Part shown: positions 22,436 through 34,434 of the stretch, in pieces
Layout of the letters: every line of letters starts with the position of its first letter
How positions within the stretch are numbered: position 1 is the stretch's first letter
DNA from: Akebia trifoliata
Taxonomy: Eukaryota > Streptophyta > Magnoliopsida > Ranunculales > Lardizabalaceae
Direction: 5' to 3'
DNA length: 64,000 bases
Assembly: GCA_017979445.1 (NCBI GenBank)
Contig: CM030716.1
Coordinates: forward strand, 12,685,611-12,749,610
Made by a program: the position numbers and the translations under genes
The notes under the pieces: generated by a model
The model's input: the letters and a program-made list of their open reading frames with translations, nothing else
Told to the model about the DNA's origin: nothing
Databases searched by the model: none

Positions 22436-24830
22436 TATTGAGGATCAGACTTGAAAAACCCCAAGTATGGGAGCATTGCCATGATGACCTAGTTTTTTAT
22501 TATTATTTAGTTCGATTTATTTTATTTATTTATTTTTTTTCTTTTTATGGCTTGATTGTGGATGATTTTGAGTATTACATTTTTGTCCAATTAAGGATCA
22601 CTTTTTGATGACCCCTAAATAATGAAAGATTCAAATTGACATATGAAAATGATGGAATGATGAAGGTTGAGATAGTAATGTTAAAATATTTTTACAGAAC
22701 ATTCTAGTGAGAATTAAGTCTAGGAACCTCTAATAAAATGTAGATCTCATCAAGTAGATTAATTTAGAACTTGAGTTCACTCGATTTCATTATCCGTAGC
22801 CTTAGATATCATCGATGCAAGTTCAATCTGTAAATCTGGAATTGTTGCTGAATGAAGGTTGGAACAGCAATGTTAAAATATTTTTACAGAACATTCTAGT
22901 AAAAATTAAGTCTGGGCACCTTTAATAAAATGTAGATCCCATCTAGTAGATTAATTTAGAACCTGAGTTCACTCAATTTCATTATCGAAAGTTTTAGATA
23001 TCATCGATGCAAGTTCAATCTATAAATCTGGATTTGTTGCTGAATGAAGGTTGGGACAGTAATGTTAAAACGTTTTTACAGAACATTCTAGTGAAAACTA
23101 AGTCTGGGCACCTATTACTAAAATGTAGATCTCATCGATTAGATTAATTTAGAACCTGATTTTACTCGATTTCGTTATCGGGAGTCTTAGATATCATCGA
23201 TGCATGTTCGGATTGTATTTTCCTAATTCACAGAAAATCCGAATTTATCTAATGTTAGCACAATTAATGTTCCTGAGAGTGAGCTCATCTCAACCATTGT
23301 CATTCTATCATCAATGTAACATCTATTGGAATCTCGATTTATTTTGGATCACCCAAAAGTGATCATTGATTGGACCTTAAAAATTATAAAAATTATGCCT
23401 ATTGCAATGTTTGTTCGATCAATTATTATATGCTATGCTCATTAATTGATTTGCCATGATCTTGATAGATATTTTTTGATGTGCATGCTTTGATCTTAAT
23501 CTTGATGTGATGAATTATGTGGGTAATATTCATATGATATTGATGTTGTGATGGTTTGATTAGGCCTATGGACCCATTTATTTGAAAAGGCTCCGGGCAC
23601 ACCCCACCCTGTGTTACACACACCACATGCACGTTTACTGTTTTGCACACTTACACGTCCTATATAGCCAACGTGGTACTAGTGCGTGGCCCGATCTCTT
23701 CGGAGATGCGACGTCATTCATGAAAACCACAACTCCAGTCACGTACCTTAGAGTATATCAAACTGGGGCATCAATACCGTCTGATCAGGTGATTCTGAGA
23801 GGTATATTGATGCACCCAGGCTGGAGCGACCTGAGCCTTTGACCTATTGTGAGTCACACAGTCACATGTCCCGATTGCCAACGTAGTACTAGTACGTGGT
23901 CGGTCCCCTCGTGGGATGCCAAACCATTTATGAAAGCTACAACTCTTGACTCGTCCCGTAGGTATATAAAAGATAATCCAAGTATATCAATTGCACTTTT
24001 TGGTCAAAACCGGTGCCTAAGCGAGATCCTGCCCCGCTGTACCTTACTGTACGAGGGGATAGACTACGTCTATTCTAGACGAGAGGTATTTAAGTGGACT
24101 CTTGCTCAGCATTGTGCGCCACCTCTCAACTGGGGATCAAACTGACTGTTTTTGGCTTCAGAGAAGTGAATTGAGGTTTTAGATTATCACCTTACGGTAT
24201 ATCAAACCAAGTCACCACGTATCGAGAGGTATATAGGTGTATTTAGGCAAGGGTGGCCAGATAAAAATGCATTGCATATAGTAAGCTTAGACTCTAGAAA
24301 CCTCCCTTATAGGCCACGACTCGAACTTATAGTGGGTGTTTCCCGGTTGCTCTATTTAATCCAATCAAAAGGTAAGTGGGTGGACTGGTTCACACCACTC
24401 CAATCAAACCCGCAATATCGGTCCAACCCAATAAACTTAATTGATGGGACATACTAGTCAATATCAAGTTAAACCAATTAGCCCCATTGGTAAATGGATT
24501 TTATGGATCAACAAATGAACCGATTGAACTAATTGGCTTAAAAATATTAGATGAAGTGATGCAAATGGAATATTCAGATTCATTGGGTCGAACCGGCCCA
24601 AACTCAAATGGGTACATAGTCCCAATCACCTTGCATCGGCCAGTTTAATTCAATGGACTGAATATTTTATACTTAACAAGATCAGTAAATCATTTTCATG
24701 TAATATTTCTTGATGGAAATATTTTATTGGTTAGAGATTTTGAATCTAGGGGTTAACTTAACCCATGCTATCAAGAGAAACCTTTATTTGTTAAAAGTCT
24801 ACTCTAGGGTCCGTAACTAGTAATCCACCT
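22436..24830 (+). repeat. Untranslated leader of the Tat element, with three 191-bp repeats
   Basis: Three direct repeats of about 191 bp start at 22660, 22852 and 23043, each opening atgaaggttg and ending near a catcgatgcaagttc-type motif. From 23580 to 24130 is a more GC-rich part with a second, looser duplication (gtactagtgcgtgg near 23679 and gtactagtacgtgg near 23887). No coding region is apparent. Confidence 0.7.
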
Positions 24831-26175
24831 TTGATGGGGTTTTTCAGGGTTATCATTGCACCCAAACTCAAGCGTCCACTTCCTAGTTGGAGTCGTAAGT
24901 CCAGTCGGTTAGAACGAACGTTGGTACCAAGTCAACAGGCAGAAATGACTTTAGAATCAGAGCTCACAGAGATCTGTAAGATTTTGGCACCCTTTGCCAA
25001 TGATATCAACAGTATAAAGAGCAAAGTGAAAGTCTTGGAATAGATTTCAGAATCAACTGGCAATCTCCTTGACGATCCGAAAGGAAAAAGGGTAGAAGAA
25101 AATACAGCGAGACGTGCCTATGAAGTCTTCGAACTCGATGGAGATGAAGAGTATGTTGATGAGAATCCAGTGTTAGCCAACAGAATGTCTCAACTGGAGT
25201 CAGGTATGAAGAGTATAAAGGGTATCGATGAAATTGCAGCGGGCATTGAAACCCTGAACCGTATCCCTAGAATTCATCTGCTAGAGAAGTTTGTGATGCC
25301 TGAAATGGACAAGTTCAGTGGGGTAGGTTGTGCAAAAATGCATCTTAAGGTGTATGTTACTAACATGCGCACTATGGGGCTCAGCAACGAACAGATGACA
25401 TTGTTATTTCAACAAACTCTATCCGGGTCAGCTCTGCGATGGTTGATGTCTCAAGACCCAACTATGGTAGATACATGGGAAAATATGTCAAAGACTTTCT
25501 GCCATCAGTACAAATACAATATCGAAATTGAAACTTCAAGAAGGGACTTGGAGTCAACTAAACAGAAGAATGGGGAAACATTTACTGACTTCATCGGTCG
25601 TTGGAGGGCCAAGGATGCACAAATGTGGGATAGACCTTCAGAGAAAGAACAAGTGGCTATTATCTTAAAAAATCTCGCGCAAGGGTATGCCCGACATCTA
25701 GTCTCCCAATACCTTCCCACATTCGAGTCTCTATTGCAAGCTGGTAGCCAATTGGAAGATGCTTTCACTTCTGGAATCCTTTCCAATCCTTCTGACAATA
25801 AGTTCAAAAAGTCTTTTGCCAGTTCCAAGTCTAGTACTGATCACGCCTATGTAACCAACACGTCTACTACACCCGTCCAATCTACTATCCTGCTTAGTAA
25901 CCAAGTTAACCCTAATCAACCTCGAGCGCATAGGAAATTCACCAAATCTTGGTATGCCTTTGAGCATTGTCTTTCAAAAACTATTAAGTAAAGGGCTCAT
26001 TGCACCTCTCCAACCTCGACCTTTACCAAATCCACTCCCCACTTCTCACAATCCCAACCTATTTTGTGAGTTTCACCAAAATCCCGGTCATCTTACTGAT
26101 CGTTGCGTCGCTCTTCGTCATACAATTCAAGACCTCATTGATGCCAAAAACGTTACTGTCCCTGCCCCTGAGTAG
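24831..26175 (+). pseudogene. gag remnant of the Tat element
   Basis: Gag packages the RNA in the particle of LTR elements. A continuous frame from 24831 has one stop (TAG, 25041-25043), then runs to 25991. It includes the capsid-like segment with MDKFSGVG, TLSGSALRWLMSQDP, FTDFIGRWRAKDAQMW and QAGSQLEDAF. Near 25950 the frame shifts and continues from 25954 with GLIAPLQPRPLPNPLP and a zinc-knuckle-like FCEFHQNPGHLTDRC, ending at 26175. So at least one stop and one frameshift break it. The family assignment rests on these motifs. Confidence 0.85.
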
Positions 26176-27041
26176 CCAAATGTTACTACCAACCCTCTAC
26201 CCATTTACCAACCTCCTCAGACTTTGAACATGGTATCCAATACTCAAATCTCGTTTGACCCAACCCTTCTCATCCGATCAGTCAATTATAAACCTCATAG
26301 CCCCCCTCTTACCAGAGTGACGGTCCCTAATGAGGTTTTCACCACCAAATGCAGTCTTGGCCAAGAGAGAAGAAATAAGTCTAAAAAATGCAAAGAATCT
26401 AAAGAAGAAGACTCAGTTCAACCGCTTGAAAATAGTTTCTCGAGTTCTCAGTTTGTAATCAAGCCCGTTATGGGTAATTGTCTTTAGTTGTTTATGAGTC
26501 TTGAGTCCAGTTCTTTCTATCAATTCAGTAATCAAGTCTGTCTTTTTATTTCTTATTTTGTTCTAGTCAAGTTAGTTTGTCAAGTCTGCAATGGTGTCAG
26601 CCGCCCTATCTAAATTTAATTGAATAAAGAAAATTTTTGAATACCTTGAGCGCACTAACGAATTAATTAATAACTGGCTTTAAGGAGAAATTCCTCTAAT
26701 AAGGAACCTCCTCTTGAATGAGAAGATAAATGTCTTGCTCGAGGAAGCAAAGGTCATTGACCTCGGAACAAAAATAATTCCCAAGAAATTCAGATTGGAA
26801 CTAACTTATCCTAAGAACACAAGGGGATAATGAGTTTCTCGGAAATTTCAAAAGACTTGTTCACCTGGGCCTATGAGGATATGTTAGGTGCAACCTTGGG
26901 TGTTTTCTGACACGGATTAGATACTGGCTTGATAAAATGAGATCAAGGAAGATGTTCTCAAAATGGTAGTGCTCTCAGAATAGGTTACCATTCTTAGACT
27001 AATGAAACAGTTGAAGCGGTATTGATCTCTAATAATGGGTC
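26176..27041 (+). pseudogene. Pol-linker remnant of the Tat element, cut by the nested element
   Basis: An open stretch at 26224-26487 is a low-complexity linker. Further on, conceptual VIDLGTKIIPKKFRLEL and DLFTWAYEDMLG match the short segment that precedes reverse transcriptase in Tat pol. The frame has several stops. Homology stops near 27040, where the minus-strand element starts, and reverse transcriptase of this element is not seen anywhere. Confidence 0.6.
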
Positions 27042-27194
27042 GTACATTAAAGAATCTTTCACCATAGTAGGCCAATAAAATCCCATCCTCTTCAGACTAT
27101 GATAGAGTTTCGGCCCTGACTGATGTGAACCGCACACTCTAGAGTGTGCTTCTTCTAAAGCATCTCGGATTTCATCATCTCCGAGACATCTCAT
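27042..27194 (-). pseudogene. Integrase N-terminal fragment of the nested element
   Basis: Conceptual MRCLGDDEIRDALEEAH, then CGSHQSGPKLYHSLKRMGFY, then WPTMVKDS. This is the beginning of the zinc-binding region of Gypsy integrase. Homology ends after about residue 51. The catalytic core is absent. Confidence 0.8.
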
Positions 27195-27326
27195 TAAGAT
27201 ATCGTCGAAAGAGCGACGATATAACTTATCGTTGAAATATAAAAATCGAGGCGCCCTACGACGTATTTCGATTTTGTGCTTTAGGTCGTCTGGCAGCTTC
27301 CCATGCTGTAGATAGTCGATAAGTAG

Positions 27327-28886
27327 CTATCTCCAATCTTTGACTTCGGCTATTTCAACAACTTTTGCTTCGTGAGACTCACAATTTTCATCTATCAAAG
27401 GAGGTAATACCCACCGATGGCAGATAAGGATACTCATTGTCTCTCCTTCTGGCATAGCCAAACTTGCAGCAAGACTAGCTAAAGCGTTAGCCTGCTTGTT
27501 TTCAGCTCTTGGTATATGCCTAATGATGACGTCTTCGAATTGTCTTACCAGTTGTACAGCATAGCAGTGATAAGGCACTAACTCATGCTTTCGAACGTCA
27601 TACTCTGTCGAGAGTTGGTTAATGACAAGTTGTGAGTCCCCATACACGTAGAGTTGGTGTAACTTCATCTCTAGCCCGAGTTCTAAACCAATGATCAGAG
27701 ATTGGTATTCTGCAACATTGTTTGAACATAACTTCGTCAAAGCAAATGAGAATGACAATACTTCATTTTGTGGGGTGATAAAAATTACACCTGCCCCCGC
27801 TCCATCTCTTCTAGCTGCGCCATCAAAGAACATTCTCCAAGCTGGAAGCACATCAATAGAGAATACTTCTTCGTCGGACAAGTCGTAAGACAATTCCCAT
27901 TCAGCTGGAATAGGATGATTAGCAAGAAAATCGGCTAACGCCTGCCCTTTTACAGCCTTTTGAGGGATGTAAATAATTTTAAATTCTGATAAGAGAAGGG
28001 CCCATTTAGCTAGTCTTCCCGACAAGACTGGCCTTGTCATGATGTACTTGAGTGGATCAGCTCGCACAGTGAGTCGGATTGTGTGCGACAACATATAGTG
28101 TCGGAGTTTCTTTGTGGCAAAGATGAGCGCTAAACATGTCTTCTCGATGGGTGAATAGTTTACTTCTGCTCTAACAAGAGTTCGACTCAAGTAGTAGAGT
28201 GCACCTTCTTATCCTTCATCATTTTCTTGAGCCAACAATGCTCCTAGTGACATTTCTTGTGCACTAATATAGAGAATCAGTGGCTTTTTAGGAATTGGTG
28301 CAGAAAAAACAGGAGGCTTGAGAAGATACTCCTTGATGCTTTTCAGAGCATTCTCACAAGCTTCATCCCATTCGAATGATATATCTTTTTTCATCAGTCG
28401 ACTGAAGGGATGACAACGCCCAGCTAAGTTTGAAATGAACCTACGAATGTAAGCAAGTCGACCTTGTAGACTTTTGAGTTCATGAATATTCTTTGGTGCC
28501 GACATCTTTTGAATGGCTTCAATCTTGTTTCGATCTATTTCAATACCACGATGCCGAACCACGAATCCCAAAAATTTGCCTGAGGTAACTCCAAAAACAC
28601 ATTTTAATGGATTCATCTTGAGCTGATACCGTCGTAATCTGTCGAAGGTATCACGTAGATGTTGTAAGTGATCTTCCCTTTTCTTGGACTTTACTACTAG
28701 GTCGTCAACGTAACATTCGACTTTGTCATGTAGCATGTCATCAAAGATCTTTTGTATAGCTCGCTGGTAAGTGGCACCAGCATTCTTAAGTCCAAAAGGC
28801 ATAACTTTGTAACAATATATACCTTTTAGGGTACGAAAGGCTGTAAGCTCTTCGTCTTTGGAGACATTCGAATTTGATTGTAACAA
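27327..28886 (-). pseudogene. Reverse transcriptase C-terminal half plus two RNase H domains
   Basis: From 28886 leftward: YCYKVMPFGLKNAGATYQRA and the catalytic CYVDDLVVKSKKREDHL, then KSLQGRLAYIRRFISNLAGR, then a stop near 28206. The same frame resumes with SPIEKTCLALIFATKKLRHY (first RNase H), then after a linker WRMFFDGAARRDGAGAGVIF and VYGDSQLVINQL, with the final Asp in NKQANALASLAASL (second RNase H, archaeal type). The YVDD box is intact. One in-frame stop separates the domains. Confidence 0.9.
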
Positions 28887-29680
28887 GAAGATCCATCCAT
28901 GAAAGACAAAGCTTCATGTCCTGTGGTTGCATCAACCATAAGTTCTATGATTGGAAGCGGAAAATCATCTTTTGGACATGCATTATTCAAGTCGCAAAAA
29001 TCGACACATACTCGAATTTGTCCATTCTTCTTTCTTACTGGAACTATGTTGGAAATCCAGGTTGGATACTTTACTTCTCGGATAAAGCTAGCTTCTATCA
29101 ACTTGTTGACCTCTATCTCAATCTATGGTATCAACTCTGGCCGAAAACGACGTTGTGCCTGTTTTATTGGGCGAACTCCGTGTTTAACTGAGAGCTGATG
29201 AACAGCGATCTTCGGGTCAAGTCCTGGCATTTCTTTGTAAGTCCAAGCAAATACATCTCGGTACTCTTGTAGCAACTTGAGGTACTCGGCTTCTTCATGC
29301 TGGTTTAGAAAAGTGCTAACGAACGTAGGTCGCGGTTCTTCAATTGTCCCTAGATTTATTTCTTTTAAGTCATCTACAGTGGCTTGTCCGCCTTCTTCAA
29401 AGACCGGTGGAGCATTTTCGAGTTCTTCATCTGACGACGTAGAATCTTCTTCAGGGAATTCCTCAATGGTAATATGATTTACCGAAACGACATCTTCAGA
29501 ATTGTCTGTTTCAACAGTTGAAGTTCTGCTGTTGCTCGTTTGGTTTGTGAGGATGATGGTGCGTCGCTTCACAACCAATGCATCTGATATCGAGACTTCT
29601 AAAGCTGCTTGTCGTTTCATGCGAGATGGAATAGCGCTATGCAAGCCACTACTATCTTTATGCTCCACATGTTTATTCAT
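28826..29680 (-). pseudogene. Reverse transcriptase N-terminal part of the nested element
   Basis: From 29680: EEYLKL-type linker, DVFAWTYKEMPGLDPKIA, a stop at 29123, then EASFIREVKYPTWISNIVPV, RKKNGQIRVCVDFCDLNNAC and ALSFMDGSSCYNQIRMSP. The first catalytic Asp is in FMDG. A frameshift near 28870 separates it from the YVDD half. Confidence 0.85.
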
Positions 29681-29707
29681 TGGCTTAGGTCGACGTCGCG
29701 ATTCTTT

Positions 29708-30667
29708 TCATATTTTTACTCCAACCTTCTGACCAAGTCTAGATAGAGCAGACGCACGAAATTTATGAATTTGTACATCATGACGATCATCTAAAGCACC
29801 TAATCGGTCAAATACCGACGTGGTCGAGATGTGGCCACCAATTCGATCAAAGACCGATGTTCGTGGAACTGGTATTTCTTCTACTAACTCATCGATGACC
29901 TCTACTGTAGTATGTTGTGAAGTAGCCGTCTTCATCTTAGAAATTTTGATTGGAGCTTCTGACGTATACCCTAGCCCCGCTCGTGTGAATGAAACCTTTT
30001 TTCCAGCTCGAATGAGTTTGACTTGTGTTGAAGTTAAACCATGAATTTGATCAGTTGGTAGTAGTTCACCCAATCGTACGGGTTTACCTTTTTTGTAACC
30101 AGCAATTTCGAATAACTTTAAAGTTTTAGGACCGAACCAACTTTTGGACTCTACTTTTGCGAGGTTATCTTCATGGTTCTTCGCAATTGACGTAGTTGGG
30201 ACAACGTTTTCCACGGGTGTCCTTACTATGTAAGATTTTTGGAGAGGTGTAACCGGGAATGTCAGCTCTTCTTTCAACGTCTCCAATTCGATTTTAGAGA
30301 CAGGAAGTTTAGTCTTTGAAGAAATCTCTTCGAAAGGTGATTGTCCCGGCTTCCGTCTCGATTGTGGCACGTAGCGAAGCATTAGTGTTGGCAATACAAC
30401 TGTGGATGAAACGTCCACCATTGATTGACCCACTTTCATCTGTCGAGTTTCTGGTTCTTGCTTCTCACTTCGTTCTTTTTGAAGCGGAGGACCGGGAGAA
30501 ATCTTATCGGCGTCATTCATAACATGCTTTCCTTTGTCAGGTTTTTGCTTACTCGAAGGAGGTACCGAAACTGGAAGTGCTTCTTGAATGACATCCCCTT
30601 CAAAATAGAATTTCGCATCTGCAAAATACGTTTCTGCCTTATCAAACGGTTGATCTTCGGCTATCAC
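29708..30667 (-). pseudogene. Open linker between protease and reverse transcriptase of the nested element
   Basis: A 319-codon open stretch in the same frame as protease and the RT N-terminal part. It has ESKSWFGPKTLKLFEIAGY and TSVFDRLGALDD-type segments. No catalytic motif. Similar spacers of unknown role are found in Tat polyproteins. Confidence 0.65.
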
Positions 30668-30673
30668 ACGTTT

Positions 30674-31093
30674 CTACACACCATCTTGGTAATATTTGAA
30701 GCATTGATGTAAAGTGGATGGTACTACCCCAGTTTCATGCAGCCACGGTCGGCCGAGAAGCAAGTGATATGAAGTTTTACAATCAATCACATGAAAGAGT
30801 GCTGTTGACTCCAAATCTGCGATAGAAAGCTTGACTCTTATCATGCTGATCGCTCTTTGACCTCCTAAGTTGAAGTCCTGAATCATCAACTTACTGCGAG
30901 CAAGTTGATCCAATGAGATGCCAACTTGTTTCATAGTACGAATTGGCATGATGTTGACCGCAGAACCGCAATCCAGGAGGATTCTTTGAATTTTAGTCTC
31001 CCTCACATAACCTGTAACATAAAGAGGCCTATTGTGAGGTCGAGACCCCAATTGGAGATCCTCGTCAGTGAAGGTGATTGTGGCCATACACAT
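30674..31093 (-). pseudogene. Aspartic protease domain of the nested element
   Basis: The active-site segment reads ILLDCGSAVNIMP where retropepsins have D-S/T-G, so the residue after Asp is Cys. The downstream LLGRPWLHETG motif is intact. The domain lies in frame with the upstream gag zinc-knuckle part. Confidence 0.85.
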
Positions 31094-31345
31094 ACTGTCT
31101 TGTTGTGGATCTATGTCAGGTTGAATTTCCTGTTTTGAATCAGTTGAGCTTTGCTTTGAAGTAAGCTGAACTTTTTAGAATTCACTGGACAAATCCACGT
31201 CGACTTGTGAATCTTTTATTTCCGAGGTGCTATTGTCTTTCTCAAGTCGTTGATCTCCCTCATTGGAAGTAGTAGGATGTTCTTCGGGCCTATCACCGAC
31301 ATCATCTTCTAGCATTTCTGCTTCCACTTGATGACATGAAACCGT

Positions 31346-32089
31346 TCAGACTTCCTTTAAGAGCTTCTTGGGTAAGAATTCTAGAAGTGTGATCGGTAGA
31401 CGAGGAGGTTGCTGAAGGATGTCTTCGGGGTCTGCGGACGGAACTCGGAAAGCCTTATTCTTTGTTGCTCTCTTTCGTTTCTTTGACCCTGTACTTGGTT
31501 TCTTCTTTCTTCTCTTTCTCTTTGGCTTCGAAATAGAAGGAGTCGACACATATGTAGGACGTCTTTTTCGACGAGTGACAACTGTCCACCCTTCATCATC
31601 AACTGAAGCAGACTCTGAGATGTCTGACTTTGATTTTGAAGCCGAATGAGATTGTGGTCCTTCTTGAAGTGAAGTGGGAAAGGTGATGATTTTTCTTTGA
31701 TGTGGCCTTGCCCCCAGCGTGGGATAGGCCTTTTCAACATCAAAATGTACAGACATGAGTTGCGATGGTTTAGGTAAAATTTTGGTGATCTGAGGAGATG
31801 GAATCTGCGTAGCATACTGACTTGTCAAAAGTATTGGATCAAAAGATCCAAAAGTGACAGAGGTCATGTTGGAAGTAGCAACATTTTCGACACAGTCAAG
31901 TTCAATTTTCCCTTGACGTGCCAAATCCATAATCTTCTCCTTGAAAACGAAGCATTTTTCAATCGGATGACTGATCACCCTGTGATAGCGACAATACTTC
32001 GGATCATTGTCGCGACCTGCTTCCTCGGGTCGTTTGGGCACTGGAAGTTCAATGAGCTTTAATTTCAGCAACTCTTCGAACATGCCCAA
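31346..32089 (-). pseudogene. Gag C-terminal part with zinc-knuckle-like motif
   Basis: Contains DPKYCRYHRVISHPIEKC, the atypical nucleic-acid-binding knuckle of Tat gag proteins, then a basic, Lys/Arg-rich region (KPKRKRRKKKP). It is the downstream part of the gag whose N-terminal portion is at 33545-32290. Confidence 0.8.
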
Positions 32090-32289
32090 GACATCAGCAT
32101 CAGGAAAAAGGTACTCTTTTGCTTCAAGCTCTTTGAGAGTCTTCCAAGCTTTTCCTTTTTCTTGTGTTGAATCAGCTCGCGGCTGATCTTCTCTTCTCTT
32201 CTCTTACCTGTGATCTTGACAGGTTTGCTGGTAGTGGTAGACAAGACTTCTTTAGTTTTGAAGGACTTACCGTCCTTCTTTTCCTGTCT

Positions 32290-33545
32290 TCAAGGCTCGC
32301 TTAGTCGTGGAGTTTGATGCACAGCTATACTCTGCTCCATGTCGTGGGCTCGAGTAGCCAGCTCTTCGAAAGTGTGTGGCTTGATTCCTTTCAAATGTAG
32401 AGGAGTTGCCAGTGCATCCCTTGAACACACATCTCGATAGTAGAAGATTGGGAGAGTCGATCCATACAGTTGAGGGAAAGATTTCTCCATCGCTCTATGT
32501 ACTCAATGACTGGTTCATCCTTCCTTTGTTTGACAGCGGCGAGCTCCACCATACTTACTGTTCTTCTAGTGCTGTAGAAGCGACCGAAGAACACTCTTTC
32601 GAGTTGATCTCAACTGTCTATTGAGTTGGGTTCCAAGTCAATGTACCAATCAAACGCATTGTCGCGAAGGGAGCGAACAAATTGTTTCACCATGAAGTCT
32701 CTGAATGTACCGGCGTTGTTTCAAGTTTCGATGAAGTGGGCAATATGCTGCTTTGGATTGCCTTTTCCTTCGAACTGTTGGAATTTTGGTGGTTGATATC
32801 CTACCGGAAGACGCATTTGTTCGATGCGTTGAGTATAAGGTTTGGAGTAGACCAATGAGGACTGTGGCATGCCCCCATACTGAGCACGAATGGTGTCAGT
32901 AATCATTGCTTGCAGTTGTTGAACAGAAAGCGAGGCAACAGAACCTTGTGGTGGATCTCGAGTAGCTTTTCGTGAACCTGAATAGTCTGCTCGTTGTTCC
33001 TCTTCGTGCGGAGCCATGTATACTTCAGGGGTGAATCTTGGAGGATGTGAGGGTCCAGCACTCAACTCATTCTCTTTGTCTTTCTGCTCCAAACGGCTGG
33101 CGAGAGTTGCAATTTGAATATCTTTTTCTTCCATTGCTTTTGTTAACTTGTTGATGGTGTCTGCCATCTGAGCAACTTGTTCCTCCATCGTTAGTGCTCC
33201 GGCTGTCATTACTGCTCTGATGGATGTGTGAGTTTGTGATGGAGAAGTGATCGATAAAGATCTAGATGATCCCTCGCTTGACTTCGAATCAGATCCAGAA
33301 TCTGGCGAGTCATCTTCTACCGCGTCCGCCCATGATTGCTTCGTGGTAAGTGCTGTTTTTGTGGCACGTTTCTTGGAGTGATGCTGGAGAGGCTCCATTA
33401 GATTGATTCCTCCAATCTTTGTCATTGTTCGTGTCACATGATGATCGCGACTAGTAACCTGATCAGATTCAAGATTGGACGAAATAATTTTCTTACCTTT
33501 CTCAATAACAGCAGATGCGATAGCGTTGACGTTGCAAGATGCCAT
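32290..33545 (-). pseudogene. Gag N-terminal part of the nested element
   Basis: I start at the ATG at 33545 (MASCNVNAIASAVIEKGKK), because the longer open frame to 33605 has no ATG and overlaps the primer-binding site. It holds a Ser-rich linker, a coiled-coil-like stretch (MEEQVAQMADTINKLTKAME), then PVGYQPPKFQQFEGKGNP. A stop at 32721-32723 follows HFIET, where the next residues should continue NNAGTF. Another stop and frame changes occur before FGRFYSTRRTVSMVEL and EYIERWRNLSL. Confidence 0.8.
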
Positions 33546-33598
33546 CGATGCTTTAGGTGATGTTCTTGCAGTTGACTGAAAGATGAGAGGTTGAGATA

Positions 33599-33616
33599 GT
33601 CCCACTGGGCGTGCCA
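33599..33616 (-). other. Primer-binding site of the nested element
   Basis: Minus-strand TGGCACGCCCAGTGGGAC, six bases inside the LTR end. It differs from the site of the surrounding element, so the two elements belong to different families. Confidence 0.65.
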
Positions 33617-33622
33617 GAAATT

Positions 33623-34434
33623 TGTCTACAGTAAATTTCTACGGATCTACCTCGAGATCCGTGAAAAATGATCGCAAATGATTTTATTGATTTTTTGATG
33701 AAAAGTGGATACAAATCTCAGTGTTTCCTCTGATTAACAGTCAAATACAAAAATAGTGATGATGATGTATGTAGCTTTTCTTCTCTCCGGGCTTCGCGCT
33801 TTATCGGCTGAGAAGGTTGCTTGGACGGTGGCTTTGCTTTGTGCTTGATCTTCTGTAGAGGCTTCTGTAGATTTTCTTCTCTCCGGGCTTCGCGCTTTAT
33901 CGGCTGAGAAAGTTTTCTTGGCTTCCGGAGAAGAGCTTTATGCTTGATCTTCTCTTTAGTCGGAGTCCGGATCTCTGAAGAACTTTTGCTTTGTCTCTGG
34001 AGGAGGGCTTGAGAGCTTCTTCTTCTCTAGAGGGAGAGCTTCTGTCTTCTGAGAGAAAGTGATCCAGATCCCCTCTCAATGAGAGAGGCCCTTGTATTTA
34101 TAGATTAAAATAATTTAACTTTCCAATTATACCCCAACTTAAAGAGGTTTAATTGATTTGTTTAAGAGGCTAAATTTGTCCAAATCCCATTTTAAGGATT
34201 CTATGGATCATTATTGAGCTAAACTCATTTATTTAGGTGTAAGGCCCAATATTTAATGTGGATCACTTGAATTTATAGGATCATGAGCTTTATCTGCGAA
34301 AACCCAAAACCCAAACTTGTAAGGGGGCACGTTCTCATTTAATGGACTCAATTTGGATTTGAAGTCCATTAATAAAATTAGGGATTTTTATTTATAAAAT
34401 TTGTAAAGGCCTCCTCAAAATTTTGGTGCCTACA
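33623..34434 (-). repeat. 5' LTR of the nested element
   Basis: Minus strand begins TGTAGGCACC and ends TGTAGACA, about 812 bp. A TATA-like ttataaataca lies near 34096-34106 (minus). Two near-identical segments (ttctctccgggcttcgcgct near 33780 and 33877) form an internal duplication. No matching 3' LTR is present at the left end. Confidence 0.75.

Larger units (their letters stand above)
27042..34434 (-). mobile_element. Nested minus-strand Tat-type Gypsy element, 3'-truncated
   Basis: Reading leftward: LTR 34434-33623, primer-binding site 33616-33599, gag about 33545-31346, protease 31093-30674, linker, reverse transcriptase, two RNase H domains, and the start of integrase ending about 27042. 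The rest of integrase and the 3' LTR are missing, and the host element's pol is also missing at this point. A deletion probably removed both. Several stops and frameshifts make it inactive. The second RNase H domain is typical of the Tat lineage. Confidence 0.88.
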
